Both the position numbers and the translations under genes were made by a program. Shown here piece by piece: positions 33,842-42,108 of a DNA stretch of 52,234 nucleotides. Where the stretch lies: positions 1 through 52,234 of the forward strand of contig JAUMWY010000005.1 of the NCBI GenBank assembly GCA_030529385.1, read 5' to 3'. The DNA is from Candidatus Saccharimonadota bacterium. GTDB lineage: Bacteria > Patescibacteriota > Saccharimonadia > Saccharimonadales > Saccharimonadaceae. The notes under the pieces are model-generated. The model was not told the DNA's origin. It saw nothing but the letters and a program-made list of their open reading frames with translations, and made no database searches. Numbering within the stretch: the first letter of the stretch is position 1; each line of letters starts with the position of its first letter.

Positions 33842-34456
33842 GTGAAAACACTTCTCGGTACCAAACTTGGTATGACCCAGCTCTTGGCTGACGATGGCAA
33901 AGCCGTTCCGGTGACGCTCATCCAGGCCGGCCCTGTCACCGTGACTCAGGTGAAGACTGTCGAAACCGACGGTTACAATGCGGTACAGGTCGCTTACGGA
34001 GAGGGTAAGAACCTGAGCAAGGCCGTGGCTGGTCATGTGAAATCAGCCCAAGTGACCCCGAAGCACATTCGGGAATTCCGCGTCGCTGAGATCCCTGCGG
34101 ATCTAAAGGTCGGCGACGAAATCAACGTTTCCGCGTTCGCAGTCGGCGATACAGTCGATGCAACCGGAACCAGCAAGGGTAAAGGCTTCGCCGGCACCAT
34201 CAAACGCCACAATTTCAAGCGGCATCGCAAGACGCACGGTGGCAAGGGGAACACTCGCAAGCCAGGCTCAATCGGCTCGATGTACCCGCAAAAAGTCTTT
34301 AAGGGTAAGACAATGGCAGGCCAGATGGGCGCTGAGCGCGTGACGGTCAAGAACCTTGAGGTTGCCTATGTTGACCCAGCAACCAACCTAATTGGCCTGA
34401 AGGGTGCCGTTCCTGGTCCCCGCAAGGGTCTAATTATCTTAGGAGGTGACAAGTAA
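33842..34456 (+). CDS. rplC: 50S ribosomal protein L3
   Basis: Ribosomal protein uL3, an early-assembly protein that reaches the peptidyl-transferase centre. The 204-residue product begins MKTLLGTKLGMTQ and contains GTSKGKGFAGTIKRHNF, THGGKGNTRKPGSIGSMYPQ and the long central extension ending MAGQMGAERVTVKNL. All are typical of bacterial L3. The start codon is GTG at 33842, preceded by GAGGAAAA. It is the first gene of the main ribosomal operon here, since rpsJ is not upstream. It overlaps rplD by one base. Confidence 0.97.
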   Translation: MKTLLGTKLGMTQLLADDGKAVPVTLIQAGPVTVTQVKTVETDGYNAVQVAYGEGKNLSKAVAGHVKSAQVTPKHIREFRVAEIPADLKVGDEINVSAFAVGDTVDATGTSKGKGFAGTIKRHNFKRHRKTHGGKGNTRKPGSIGSMYPQKVFKGKTMAGQMGAERVTVKNLEVAYVDPATNLIGLKGAVPGPRKGLIILGGDK

Positions 34457-35052
34457 TGGCTGAGCACAAACTTCCAAAAGATATTTTTGCAGTTGACGTG
34501 CCAAATCACGAACTGCTGAAGCTGGCGTATGATAGCTATTTGGCGAATGCTCGCCTGGCCAGCGCAACCACCAAGCAGCGCGGTGAAGTGTCTGGTGGTG
34601 GTAAAAAGCCATGGAAGCAGAAGGGCACCGGTCGGGCGCGTTTTGGCTCAACCCGTAACCCGATCTGGCGTGGCGGTGGTGTTGTCTTCGGTCCTCGGGG
34701 CAATGAAAACTACACTAAGAAGCTATCAAAGACCGCAAAGAAGGTGGCTGTTCGCCAGGCATTGACTTTGGCTGAGCAGGCGAAGAAGATTAGCGTTAAA
34801 GACATCAAGACCACCGGCAAAACCGCTGAAATCGCCAAGTTCTTGGCTGACAACAAGCTGGAGCGCCGTGTATTGATAGTCGTTGATGAAAAGACGACAG
34901 AGTTGATGCGTGCAACCAACAACATTCAGAATGTGTTGGTAGTGCGAGCAAACTACCTGAGCGTGTACCACATTCTGAACGCCGATCAGATTGTTATTAC
35001 TCCAAAAGCGCTGCCGGTAATCACTGAGTGGCTCGGTAAGGAGGAAGCGTAA
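34456..35052 (+). CDS. rplD: 50S ribosomal protein L4
   Basis: Ribosomal protein uL4, lining the nascent-peptide exit tunnel; in some bacteria it also represses its own operon. The 198-residue protein has the GEVSGGGKKPWKQKGTGRAR loop and STRNPIWRGGGVVFGP tunnel extension, followed by the conserved globular part (KLSKTAKKVAVRQAL, NNIQNVLVVRANYLSVYHIL). The loop region is complete. AGGAGGTGAC at the end of rplC serves as its ribosome binding site. Confidence 0.97.
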   Translation: MAEHKLPKDIFAVDVPNHELLKLAYDSYLANARLASATTKQRGEVSGGGKKPWKQKGTGRARFGSTRNPIWRGGGVVFGPRGNENYTKKLSKTAKKVAVRQALTLAEQAKKISVKDIKTTGKTAEIAKFLADNKLERRVLIVVDEKTTELMRATNNIQNVLVVRANYLSVYHILNADQIVITPKALPVITEWLGKEEA

Positions 35053-35053
35053 T

Positions 35054-35374
35054 ATGAAGTCTATGACGATTATTCCAGTAGTGAGCGAGAAGGCGTATGC
35101 ACAGAGCATGGGCAATGTCTACACCTTCCGCGTACCGCTGAACCTCAATAAAAACGAAATCCAGGCCGCAGTTGAAGCGCAGTATGGCGTCAGCGTCGTT
35201 AGCGTGAAGACTTTGGTGCAGGACGGTAAAAGCGTGCGTTTCTCACGCGGCAAGAACCGCTATCCTGGCACGACTAAGCGCAAGGATTTCAAGAAGGCCT
35301 ACGTGACTCTAAAAGACGGCGACAAGCTCAATGTCTTTGACGCAGTAGAGCAGCAGATGGAGGAGACCAAGTAA
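35054..35374 (+). CDS. rplW: 50S ribosomal protein L23
   Basis: Ribosomal protein uL23, at the exit of the nascent-peptide tunnel and the docking site for trigger factor and SRP. The 106-residue protein shows IIPVVSEKAYAQS, FRVPLNLNKNEIQAAVEAQYGVSVVSVKTL and a basic RYPGTTKRKDFKKAYVTL loop. It starts one base after rplD with GGAGG upstream and overlaps rplB by one base. Confidence 0.96.
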   Translation: MKSMTIIPVVSEKAYAQSMGNVYTFRVPLNLNKNEIQAAVEAQYGVSVVSVKTLVQDGKSVRFSRGKNRYPGTTKRKDFKKAYVTLKDGDKLNVFDAVEQQMEETK

Positions 35375-36213
35375 TGCCAGTGAAAGCTTACAATCCAACC
35401 ACCCCTGCTCGTCGCGGTATGACGAGTCAGGACCTATCAGACATTACGACCAAAAAGCCGCTCAAAAGCCTGATCAAGGCCAAGAAGCAACAGGCTGGTC
35501 GCAATAACCAAGGTCGCATTACGGTGCGCCACCGTGGCGGTGGTGTTCGCCGCCACTACCGCTTGGTGAGTCACAACTTGCCAGCTGGTCTGACCTTGAC
35601 GATTGAAGAAATCGAATACGATCCAAACCGCTCAGCGCGCATCGCTCGAGTGAAGGATCAGCACGGTCTGTACCACTACATTTTGGCCGACACCTCAATG
35701 GTGAAGGGCAAGACGATTCAGACGGGCGATGAGGCGCCAATTGAGGCTTCAAACCGCCTGCCACTGTCAGTGATTCCAGTTGGTACGATGATTTACGCTA
35801 TTGAGCTGACCGCTGGTAAGGGCGCCCAGATGGTGCGCGCTGCTGGCGCCAAGGCGCAGTTGATGGCAAAGGAAGGCGATTACGCCACAATTAAGCTGCC
35901 ATCAGGCGAAGTCCGCAAGGTGCGTCTTGAGGCAACCGCCTCAATTGGTACCGTTGGTAATGTCCAGCACCAGAATGTGAAGATCGGTTCAGCCGGACGT
36001 AAGCGCCGCAAGGGTATCCGTCCAACCGTTCGTGGTGTTGTGATGAACGCCGCAGACCACCCACACGGTGGTGGTGACGGTGGTCGCCACGGTTCTGGTA
36101 AGGCGCCTCGTACGCCATGGGGTCAGTTGACCTTGGGCTACCGCACGCGCCGCCGCAAGGGCTCAAACAAGCTAATTGTACGAACTCGCCATGATGCGAA
36201 GAGGAAGAGGTAA
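35374..36213 (+). CDS. rplB: 50S ribosomal protein L2
   Basis: Ribosomal protein uL2, needed for subunit joining and peptidyl-transferase activity. The 279-residue protein contains NNQGRITVRHRGGGVRRHYR and the C-terminal signature RGVVMNAADHPHGGGDGG with the functionally important histidine in DHPHGG. Normal length. Internal segments YDPNRSARIARV and GNVQHQNVKIGSAGRKR are standard. Confidence 0.98.
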   Translation: MPVKAYNPTTPARRGMTSQDLSDITTKKPLKSLIKAKKQQAGRNNQGRITVRHRGGGVRRHYRLVSHNLPAGLTLTIEEIEYDPNRSARIARVKDQHGLYHYILADTSMVKGKTIQTGDEAPIEASNRLPLSVIPVGTMIYAIELTAGKGAQMVRAAGAKAQLMAKEGDYATIKLPSGEVRKVRLEATASIGTVGNVQHQNVKIGSAGRKRRKGIRPTVRGVVMNAADHPHGGGDGGRHGSGKAPRTPWGQLTLGYRTRRRKGSNKLIVRTRHDAKRKR

Positions 36214-36219
36214 ATCACG

Positions 36220-36486
36220 ATGAGTCGTTCTCTGAAGAAAGGTCCATTCATCGATGCGAAGTTGGCGAAGAAAGTCGCTGCACTCAGCCTCGATGATCGG
36301 ACTGTGATCAAGACATGGGCACGCGCATCAACCATCACGCCAGAAATGGTCGGTCGGACGATCGCTGTCTACAACGGAAAGATGCATGTTCCAGTGCTGA
36401 TTTCTGAAAATATGGTTGGCCACAAGCTCGGTGAGTTTAGTCCAACCCGTAAGTTCCGAAAGCACGGCGGAAAGGATAAGAAGTAA
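36220..36486 (+). CDS. rpsS: 30S ribosomal protein S19
   Basis: Ribosomal protein uS19 of the small-subunit head, contacting the A-site tRNA region together with S13. The 88-residue protein has [18 protein letters not shown], the [14 protein letters not shown] block and the C-terminal [21 protein letters not shown]. It lies six bases after rplB with no visible internal promoter. Confidence 0.97.
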   Translation: MSRSLKKGPFIDAKLAKKVAALSLDDRTVIKTWARASTITPEMVGRTIAVYNGKMHVPVLISENMVGHKLGEFSPTRKFRKHGGKDKK

Positions 36487-36488
36487 TC

Positions 36489-36938
36489 ATGAGTGAGACT
36501 ACTTATACCGTTCGCGCCTATGCTAAGGGTATCGACCAGACGCCGCGCAAGGTGTCATTGGTTGCCGCGCTGGTTCGTGGCCGCACTGTGGCTGATGCAC
36601 TGGTTATTCTGGAACATGTGCCAAAGCGTGCTGCATTGCCAGTCAAAAAGGCCATCGACAGCGCCAAGGCAAACGCCATCAACAACCACGGCCTGGACGC
36701 CAAGAGCTTGGTAATTACCACGCTGAGCGTGACGACTGGCACACGGTTGCGCCGCTTCAAACCAGCATCACGTGGCCGGGCTTTGCCATTCCAGAAGAAG
36801 ACATCAAACATTTTAGTTGAAGTCAGCGGCGTCGAGAAGCCAAAGAAGGCTCCGGCCAAGAAAGCTGAGACCAAGGCTGACAGGCAACCTGTAGAGAAAA
36901 AAGCCGCTAAAACCACGGCAAAAAAGGAGGAGAAGTAA
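36489..36938 (+). CDS. rplV: 50S ribosomal protein L22 with a Lys/Ala-rich tail
   Basis: Ribosomal protein uL22, whose loop lines the exit tunnel. The first 112 residues are normal (TPRKVSLVAALVRGR, AINNHGLDAKSLVI, RRFKPASRGRALPFQKKTSNI). A further 37 residues form a Lys/Ala/Glu-rich tail (PKKAPAKKAET and so on) absent from most L22 proteins. Such tails are frequent in CPR ribosomal proteins and may bind rRNA at the surface. GGAGGAG inside this tail's coding sequence is the ribosome binding site for rpsC. Confidence 0.96.
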   Translation: MSETTYTVRAYAKGIDQTPRKVSLVAALVRGRTVADALVILEHVPKRAALPVKKAIDSAKANAINNHGLDAKSLVITTLSVTTGTRLRRFKPASRGRALPFQKKTSNILVEVSGVEKPKKAPAKKAETKADRQPVEKKAAKTTAKKEEK

Positions 36939-37571
36939 ATGGGTCAAAAAGTGAATCCAATCAACTTCCGCCTGCAAGTTCACAAGAACTGGAGCTCTCG
37001 TTGGTTTAGCGCCAATAAGAAAGAGTTTGCCCAGGCGATCAAGCAGGATCACGAGATTCGTGAGTTGACTGAAAAGAAGTTCGCGTCTCGTCCAACCATC
37101 AATCGGATTGAGATTGAGCGCAGTGCCAACCTGATCACTGTAACGATCCACACTGCCAAGGCTGGTGTGGTGATCGGCCGCGGTGGTGCTGGCGTCAACG
37201 AATTGAAGAAGGAAATTGAAAAGATTGTCGGCCAGGCCGTACGCATCAACATTGAAGAGGTGCGCCGCCCAGAGCTGGCTGCCAAGCTGGTGGCTGAGAA
37301 CATCGCTCGTCAGTTGGAGCGCCGCATCAATTTCCGCCGCGCAACCAAGATGACCGCGCAGAACACCATGGCAGCGGGTGCCAAGGGTATCCGTATCGAG
37401 GTGGCTGGTCGTCTGAACGGCGCCGAAATGGCGCGCCGCGAAAAGGTGATTGAGGGCTCAGTGCCGCTCCATACCTTGCGCGCTGATATTGACTTCCACT
37501 GCGCTCGCGCCCAGACGCCTGCTGGCATCATCGGCGTGAAAGTGTGGATTTATAAGGGTGAAAGGAGCTAA
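36939..37571 (+). CDS. rpsC: 30S ribosomal protein S3
   Basis: Ribosomal protein uS3 at the mRNA entry channel, with helicase-assisting function. The 210-residue protein opens [13 protein letters not shown], carries the KH motif [19 protein letters not shown] and the C-terminal domain [19 protein letters not shown] and [20 protein letters not shown]. Length and motifs are complete. It starts directly after the rplV stop. Confidence 0.98.
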   Translation: MGQKVNPINFRLQVHKNWSSRWFSANKKEFAQAIKQDHEIRELTEKKFASRPTINRIEIERSANLITVTIHTAKAGVVIGRGGAGVNELKKEIEKIVGQAVRINIEEVRRPELAAKLVAENIARQLERRINFRRATKMTAQNTMAAGAKGIRIEVAGRLNGAEMARREKVIEGSVPLHTLRADIDFHCARAQTPAGIIGVKVWIYKGERS

Positions 37572-37576
37572 TCGAT

Positions 37577-37990
37577 ATGTTGTTACCGAAAAAGACCAAA
37601 TATCGCAAAGTTCGCATCGGTAAAAACCGAGGCAATGCCACCCGCGGTAATTACATCGCGTTTGGCGACTATGCCCTGCAATCGCAGTCAAACGAGCGCA
37701 TTAACTCGCGCCAAATCGAGTCCGCCCGCCAGGCGATGACCCGCTACATCAAGCGTGGCGGTAAGATCTGGATCCGCATCTTCCCGCACACTCCAGTCAC
37801 CCGCAAGCCAGTTGGCCTCAAGATGGGTATGGGTAAGGGTAATCCAGAGTTCTTTGTCGCCAAGGTGAAGGCCGGTACGGTGATGTTTGAGATGCAGGGC
37901 GTGTCAGAAGAGGTTGCTCGTGAGGCGATGCGTCTGGCGAGCCACAAGTTGCCAGTAAAGTGTAAGTTTATCAAGCGGGAGGAAGCGTAA
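37577..37990 (+). CDS. rplP: 50S ribosomal protein L16
   Basis: Ribosomal protein uL16, which helps position A-site tRNA. The 137-residue protein has [40 protein letters not shown] and the conserved [22 protein letters not shown]. It overlaps rpmC by one base. Nothing unusual. Confidence 0.97.
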   Translation: MLLPKKTKYRKVRIGKNRGNATRGNYIAFGDYALQSQSNERINSRQIESARQAMTRYIKRGGKIWIRIFPHTPVTRKPVGLKMGMGKGNPEFFVAKVKAGTVMFEMQGVSEEVAREAMRLASHKLPVKCKFIKREEA

Positions 37991-38187
37991 TGGCGAAAGA
38001 AGCAACCGTGGTACCAACCGTTGAAGAACTGAAGCAGCAGTTGGCTCAGAAGCGCAATGACTTGATTGAGGCAAAGCGCTCACACGCCGCTGGTGAATTA
38101 GTAAACCCCAAAGCGCTGCGAGCCCTCCGTAAGGATATCGCACGCCTGCTGACACAAATTAACGAAAAGGAGCAAGCAAATGGCTAA
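37990..38187 (+). CDS. rpmC: 50S ribosomal protein L29
   Basis: Ribosomal protein uL29, next to L23 at the tunnel exit. The 65-residue helical protein has TVEELKQQLAQKRNDLIEAK and ALRALRKDIARLLTQINEKE, the two-helix hairpin of the family. It is followed by rpsQ with an 8-base overlap; AAGGAG within its end is the rpsQ ribosome binding site. Confidence 0.94.
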   Translation: MAKEATVVPTVEELKQQLAQKRNDLIEAKRSHAAGELVNPKALRALRKDIARLLTQINEKEQANG

Positions 38188-38488
38188 ACGAACACTGACC
38201 GGTGTCGTCACCAGTGCCAAGCGCGACAAGACCATCACCGTGACGGTCACCAGCCGCGAAACGCACCCGCTCTACGGCAAGCAGTACACCGTGACTCGCA
38301 AGTACACTGCGCATGATGAAACAAATCAGGCAGGGGAAGGCGACACCGTGCTGGTTGAGGAAACTCGTCCAATCTCTAAGACCAAGAGTTTTACCTTGGT
38401 GAAGGTGATTGAGAAGTCGCGCGGTTCGGTGAAGCTGAAAGATGATGTTGTGGCGGTCCAGCCTGAAACCAAGGAGGACGACAAATGA
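38180..38488 (+). CDS. rpsQ: 30S ribosomal protein S17
   Basis: Ribosomal protein uS17, a primary 16S rRNA binder. The 102-residue protein has [39 protein letters not shown] and [20 protein letters not shown] short acidic C-terminal extension ([10 protein letters not shown]) follows the conserved core. It overlaps rpmC by eight bases and rplN by four (ATGA). Confidence 0.95.
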   Translation: MAKRTLTGVVTSAKRDKTITVTVTSRETHPLYGKQYTVTRKYTAHDETNQAGEGDTVLVEETRPISKTKSFTLVKVIEKSRGSVKLKDDVVAVQPETKEDDK

Positions 38489-38853
38489 TCCAGCAAGAAT
38501 CACGCCTCAAAGTAGCGGATAACTCAGGCGCCAAAGAAGTGCTCTGTATCCGCGTTCTCGGCGGCACCCGTCGCCGCTACGCTCGGGTTGGCGATGTGAT
38601 CGTCTGTACGGTCAAAGAAGCCAGCCCAACCGGCAACGTCAAAAAGAAATCAGTCGTAAAAGCGGTGGTGGTACGCACTCGCGACCAAATCCAGCGCAAA
38701 GACGGCTCAACCATCTGTTTTGATGACAACGCCGTAGTGATCATTAACGATGACAAGCAGCCAAAGGCGACCCGTGTCTTCGGTCCAGTACCACGCGAGC
38801 TGCGTGATATGGGCTACATGAAGATCGTTAGCCTGGCTCCGGAGGTACTCTAA
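38485..38853 (+). CDS. rplN: 50S ribosomal protein L14
   Basis: Ribosomal protein uL14, at the subunit interface and the binding site of RsfS. The 122-residue protein begins [20 protein letters not shown] and contains [19 protein letters not shown] and [11 protein letters not shown] ... [12 protein letters not shown]. Its length and sequence are standard. GGAGG near its end serves rplX. Confidence 0.97.
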   Translation: MIQQESRLKVADNSGAKEVLCIRVLGGTRRRYARVGDVIVCTVKEASPTGNVKKKSVVKAVVVRTRDQIQRKDGSTICFDDNAVVIINDDKQPKATRVFGPVPRELRDMGYMKIVSLAPEVL

Positions 38854-38855
38854 TT

Positions 38856-39176
38856 ATGGCTCGGATTCATAAAGACGACCTGGTGAAGATTATCGCCGGT
38901 AAAGATAAGGGCACAACTGGCAAGGTGCTGGCTGTCGACACTAAGGCTGGCACGGTGCTGGTTGAGGGTGTTGGTGTTGGTCACCGCCACGTCAAACCAA
39001 ACCAATTCAATCCAAAGGGCGGCAAAAAAGATATTCATGTGCCAACTGATATCAGCAAGGTGGCGTTGGTGATTGATGAAAAAGCCGCAACCACTAGCCG
39101 GGTTGGCTATAAAGTGAATGCTGACGGCAGCAAAGTTCGCGTTGCCCGCCAAGCAAAGAATAAGGAGATTAAGTAG
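38856..39176 (+). CDS. rplX: 50S ribosomal protein L24
   Basis: Ribosomal protein uL24, an assembly-initiator protein. The 106-residue protein has the KOW motif (DLVKIIAGKDKGTTGKVLAV) and NQFNPKGGKKDIHVPTDISK. AAGGAG at 39162-39167, within its last codons, precedes the small ATG at 39178 rather than rplE, which supports the microprotein gene that follows. Confidence 0.95.
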   Translation: MARIHKDDLVKIIAGKDKGTTGKVLAVDTKAGTVLVEGVGVGHRHVKPNQFNPKGGKKDIHVPTDISKVALVIDEKAATTSRVGYKVNADGSKVRVARQAKNKEIK

Positions 39177-39177
39177 C

Positions 39178-39285
39178 ATGGACAATCTTGCAATGTGGTT
39201 GCTTCCTGTTGTCGCGCTTCTTGTAATACTGATCGCCTTATTTGTTATAGGTAGTGATGGTAAGAGTAAAAAGGAGAAGAAGTAG
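39178..39285 (+). CDS. 35-residue single-pass membrane microprotein in the ribosomal operon
   Basis: A tiny gene that fills the 110-base gap between rplX and rplE. The protein begins MDNLAMW, has a hydrophobic helix of about 18-19 residues (LLPVVALLVILIALFVIG) and ends in a Lys-rich tail (SDGKSKKEKK). AAGGAG lies 10 bases before its ATG, and its own last codons supply the AAGGAG ribosome binding site for rplE one base downstream. The layout of a membrane helix with a basic cytoplasmic tail, coupled to ribosomal genes on both sides, supports a real protein. No homologous family is known to me; function unknown. Confidence 0.65.
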   Translation: MDNLAMWLLPVVALLVILIALFVIGSDGKSKKEKK

Positions 39286-39286
39286 T

Positions 39287-39871
39287 ATGGCCAAAGCTAA
39301 TACGAACCCGCCAGCTCCTCGCTTGAAAGCCTTGTATAAGGAAAAATTCCAAAAGGAACTACAAGCCGAATTGAATCTAAAGAATGTACATCAAGTGCCA
39401 GCTTTGGAAAAAATCGTTGTGAGCGTCGGTACGGGCAAGAAAAAAGAGGACAAGCGCCACTTTGAAATCGTCAAGAATACGGTGGAAAAAGTGACTGGTC
39501 AGGCGCCAGTGGCTCGTCAAGCAAAGAAGTCAATCGCTGGCTTTAGCATCCGTAAGGGCATGGGCGCGCCAATTGGCGTCAGCGTTACCTTGCGCGGCGC
39601 TCGTATGTACGAGTTCATGGATCGTTTGATCAATGTGGCCCTGCCACGCGTGCGCGACTTCCACGGTGTGGGCGTGAAGTTTGACAAGGGCGGTAACTAC
39701 AACCTTGGTATTACCGAACAGTCAATCTTCCCAGAACTAACCTTTGAAGAAACGCAAATTTTGCACGGCGTTCAGGTAACCTTTGTTATCAAGAACGGCA
39801 GCAAAGAAACCTCACGCGCGCTGCTGGAGAAGTTCGGTATGCCGTTTGAGAAGAAAGGGGGCGTCAAGTAA
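39287..39871 (+). CDS. rplE: 50S ribosomal protein L5
   Basis: Ribosomal protein uL5 of the central protuberance, binding 5S rRNA and P-site tRNA. The 194-residue protein has [47 protein letters not shown] and the C-terminal [23 protein letters not shown] 39287 follows AAGGAGAAGAAGTAGT; an earlier in-frame ATG would overlap the microprotein gene and lacks family similarity. It overlaps rpsN by one base. Confidence 0.97.
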   Translation: MAKANTNPPAPRLKALYKEKFQKELQAELNLKNVHQVPALEKIVVSVGTGKKKEDKRHFEIVKNTVEKVTGQAPVARQAKKSIAGFSIRKGMGAPIGVSVTLRGARMYEFMDRLINVALPRVRDFHGVGVKFDKGGNYNLGITEQSIFPELTFEETQILHGVQVTFVIKNGSKETSRALLEKFGMPFEKKGGVK

Positions 39872-40140
39872 TGGCTAAGAAATCAATGATCGCACGCGAT
39901 AACAAGCGCCTAAAGATGATCGAAAAGTACGCTGCAAAGCGTGCTGAGCTGAAGGAACTGGGTGACTTGGAAGGCTTGCAGAAGCTGCCTCGCAACTCTA
40001 GCCCAACTCGCCACAAGAACCGCGATAGCATTTCTGGTCGCCCACGCGGCTACATGCGCCAGTTTGGCCTGAGCCGTATCAATTTCCGCGAAAAAGCAGC
40101 CAAGGGTGAAATCCCAGGCATTACAAAGAGTAGTTGGTAA
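39871..40140 (+). CDS. rpsN: 30S ribosomal protein S14, zinc-free type
   Basis: Ribosomal protein uS14 of the small-subunit head. The 89-residue protein has [20 protein letters not shown] and the core [20 protein letters not shown] followed by [20 protein letters not shown]. It contains no CxxC pairs, so it is the zinc-independent (C-minus) form. This form does not need zinc for assembly. Confidence 0.96.
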   Translation: MAKKSMIARDNKRLKMIEKYAAKRAELKELGDLEGLQKLPRNSSPTRHKNRDSISGRPRGYMRQFGLSRINFREKAAKGEIPGITKSSW

Positions 40141-40161
40141 AGAAGGAAAGGAGATTTGACG

Positions 40162-40563
40162 ATGTCTATGCAAACTACAGACCCAATCGCTGACCTTCTG
40201 ACCCGCATTCGCAATGCGAAAATGGTTGGCAAAACGGAAATTCGTGTTCCGTCAAGCAAGATGAAAAAAGTGGTTGCTGAGCAGCTGGTAAAGAATGGCT
40301 ATCTGGCCGACGTCACCGTTGAGGCCGCTAAGCCACGCGATATGTTGGTCGTCACCATCAATCGCCCAGGCGAAAACAGCACCATCAATGAAATCACCCG
40401 CGTGTCAAAGCCAGGCCGTCGTGTCTACGTTGGCTCAGCTGAGATACCAAAGGTGAAAAGCGGCCGGGGCTTGGTGCTGATCTCTACCTCAAAAGGTGTG
40501 ATGACCGGCGCCGAGGCTGTGAAAGCTAAACTTGGTGGTGAATTGTTGCTGAAGGTGTACTAA
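40162..40563 (+). CDS. rpsH: 30S ribosomal protein S8
   Basis: Ribosomal protein uS8, a primary 16S rRNA binder and, in E. coli, repressor of the spc operon. The 133-residue protein has TDPIADLLTRIRNAKMVGK, VPSSKMKKVVAEQLVKNGY and the C-terminal ISTSKGVMTGAEAVKAKLGG. ATG 40162 is served by AAGGAG at 40148-40153; a TTG two codons earlier is less likely. The operon ends here with a terminator, although rplF normally follows. Confidence 0.95.
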   Translation: MSMQTTDPIADLLTRIRNAKMVGKTEIRVPSSKMKKVVAEQLVKNGYLADVTVEAAKPRDMLVVTINRPGENSTINEITRVSKPGRRVYVGSAEIPKVKSGRGLVLISTSKGVMTGAEAVKAKLGGELLLKVY

Positions 40564-40578
40564 TCCTTCGGTCCTTGA

Positions 40579-40612
40579 TAAAAACACCCAGGTTATGACC
40601 CGGGTGTTTTTG
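40579..40612. terminator. Terminator after rpsH
   Basis: Inverted arms AAAACACCC (with AGG) and (CC)GGGTGTTTT around a short loop, ending in TTTTT. The A-run on the left makes it usable for the convergent minus-strand genes as well. Confidence 0.85.
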
Positions 40613-40663
40613 ATTTATATATAAGATGTAGATAGGCTATCGTCTTTAGCGGAATACTTCCAT

Positions 40664-41329
40664 TTATCCGTTAGTTGGCGCTATTGTGATGAGGGGGGCT
40701 GACTGGCGCCCGATAAGATCGGCACACTCACTCACTGCAATCTCATGCCCAAGTTGGTATCCGTTCCGCTGCGACTCTGGCAGTTCACGCACCTCATGAA
40801 ACATCATATGAAGCTCCGGCACAAAAAATAATTCTCGAAATGGCATGCCTTTGAGCCGCGACTTCACATTCGGCTTAGTTAAGATAATACCATGATTTTT
40901 TCCGAAAATTATTCTCTCAGGACCACTGGGTAGAATGATTGCAAAACATGTCACATATATAGCCCCTCTATCCGTCTCATCTCTAAGCTTTTTTAAACAG
41001 TAATCGATGATCTCTTGATCGCTCATTTCATGGCCATTCCAGCGCCTCGTAAATACACCCGGTTCACCCCCTAATGCTTCGATTTCTATGCCCGAATCGT
41101 CGGCGACAACTATCAAGTTTTTGTCGTCTTCGTGCAAATGAAGTTTTGCGTGTTGCGCCTTCGATAAGGCATTTTGCGCAAATGTCGTACCAGTTTCTAT
41201 GTGCTCAGGGATTTGATACCCTAAGTCTGCGAGTGAGATAACCGACGCTTGCGGATAAAACTTGCGAAATGTAGTAGCAAACTCTACGTACTTGCCAGTG
41301 TTTTTGGTGGCGAATAGTACCTTCACCAT
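40664..41329 (-). CDS. Ham1/RdgB-family non-canonical purine NTP pyrophosphatase
   Basis: Hydrolyses (d)ITP and (d)XTP to monophosphates, removing deaminated purine nucleotides before they enter DNA or RNA. The 221-residue protein has the family motifs ATKNTGK (residues 7-13), ADDSGIEIEALGGEPGVFTRR (D77/D78 as metal ligands) and RLKGMPFRELFFVPE. In typical RdgB the last motif is GFGYDPxFxP, so the C-terminal specificity part is divergent. It is the last gene of a three-gene minus-strand operon, overlapping the glycosylase gene by seven bases. A relaxed or altered substrate range is possible. Confidence 0.85.
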   Translation of the reverse strand: MVKVLFATKNTGKYVEFATTFRKFYPQASVISLADLGYQIPEHIETGTTFAQNALSKAQHAKLHLHEDDKNLIVVADDSGIEIEALGGEPGVFTRRWNGHEMSDQEIIDYCLKKLRDETDRGAIYVTCFAIILPSGPERIIFGKNHGIILTKPNVKSRLKGMPFRELFFVPELHMMFHEVRELPESQRNGYQLGHEIAVSECADLIGRQSAPLITIAPTNG

Positions 41330-42108
41330 GCTGCCACCTTGTACTTTTCGGCGAGTAGTAGGAAGGTGTGCAGGACCTGGTATAATTTTACGTCTTGCGG
41401 GATGCCGTCTTGAATCAGTTTTTTTACAGAAGCCACGTGCTTCTGCGAAGAAAAACTAGGGATATCCGATGAGCTTCCTGTAATTTCTTCTGGATAGAGT
41501 CTCGCCATTAACTTAAACACATTCGTATCAACGGGAAAGGTGGGCATATCAAGCCCTAGTAACACAAAGCAATCTGCGGCCTTCGGTCCAAATCCTGCTA
41601 GTCTCATAATTTTTTCACGCACCGCAGTAGCGTCCTGGCTACGTAAGCCATCTATTTTATACTCATCATCGGTCTTTATTTTGTTCAGTGCATTACGTAT
41701 CCAGATGGATTTGTTTTTAGCTATCCCAGATGGCTTCAGTATGGCTTCAAGCTCTTCAATAGGCAAATCCTCTAAAGCTCTAACATCACCTTTGGTGATA
41801 TTTAGCAGATCCTCGGTGACTCTTTGCTCTACTTCTAATGTACATCTTAACGACGTTATGACACTAACGAGAGTAAACTCTGGCACAAGTCTCTTTGCGG
41901 CTATAGGGTGTGATGGGCGTGGATAGGTTTGATGGGCAATATAGGAATATTCCTCGGATGCTTTTCGCGCAATTTTAAATAGAGTTTTGCAAATGTCATT
42001 GTGATATTCTGTCCGAAGTAGAATATCCATAGCTTGATCGTCTGTCTCGATGAACATGCTGCTACGCTGAAGTTCTGGATACTGAAGCTTATTTCTCTCT
42101 GTATTCAT
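41323..42108 (-). CDS. HhH-GPD DNA glycosylase, endonuclease III-like
   Basis: Base-excision-repair glycosylase of the helix-hairpin-helix GPD superfamily (261 residues). Catalytic residues are visible: K176 in LAGFGPKAADC and D194 in FPVDTNVFKL, separated by 18 residues as in endonuclease III, so both glycosylase and lyase activity are possible. The C-terminal cysteine cluster that binds the 4Fe-4S centre in endonuclease III is absent, and the N-terminal 70 residues are not recognisable. ATG 42108 was chosen because the frame further upstream overlaps the neighbouring gene almost completely; here the overlap is 20 bases. Which base it removes is unknown. Confidence 0.8.
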   Translation of the reverse strand: MNTERNKLQYPELQRSSMFIETDDQAMDILLRTEYHNDICKTLFKIARKASEEYSYIAHQTYPRPSHPIAAKRLVPEFTLVSVITSLRCTLEVEQRVTEDLLNITKGDVRALEDLPIEELEAILKPSGIAKNKSIWIRNALNKIKTDDEYKIDGLRSQDATAVREKIMRLAGFGPKAADCFVLLGLDMPTFPVDTNVFKLMARLYPEEITGSSSDIPSFSSQKHVASVKKLIQDGIPQDVKLYQVLHTFLLLAEKYKVAAW

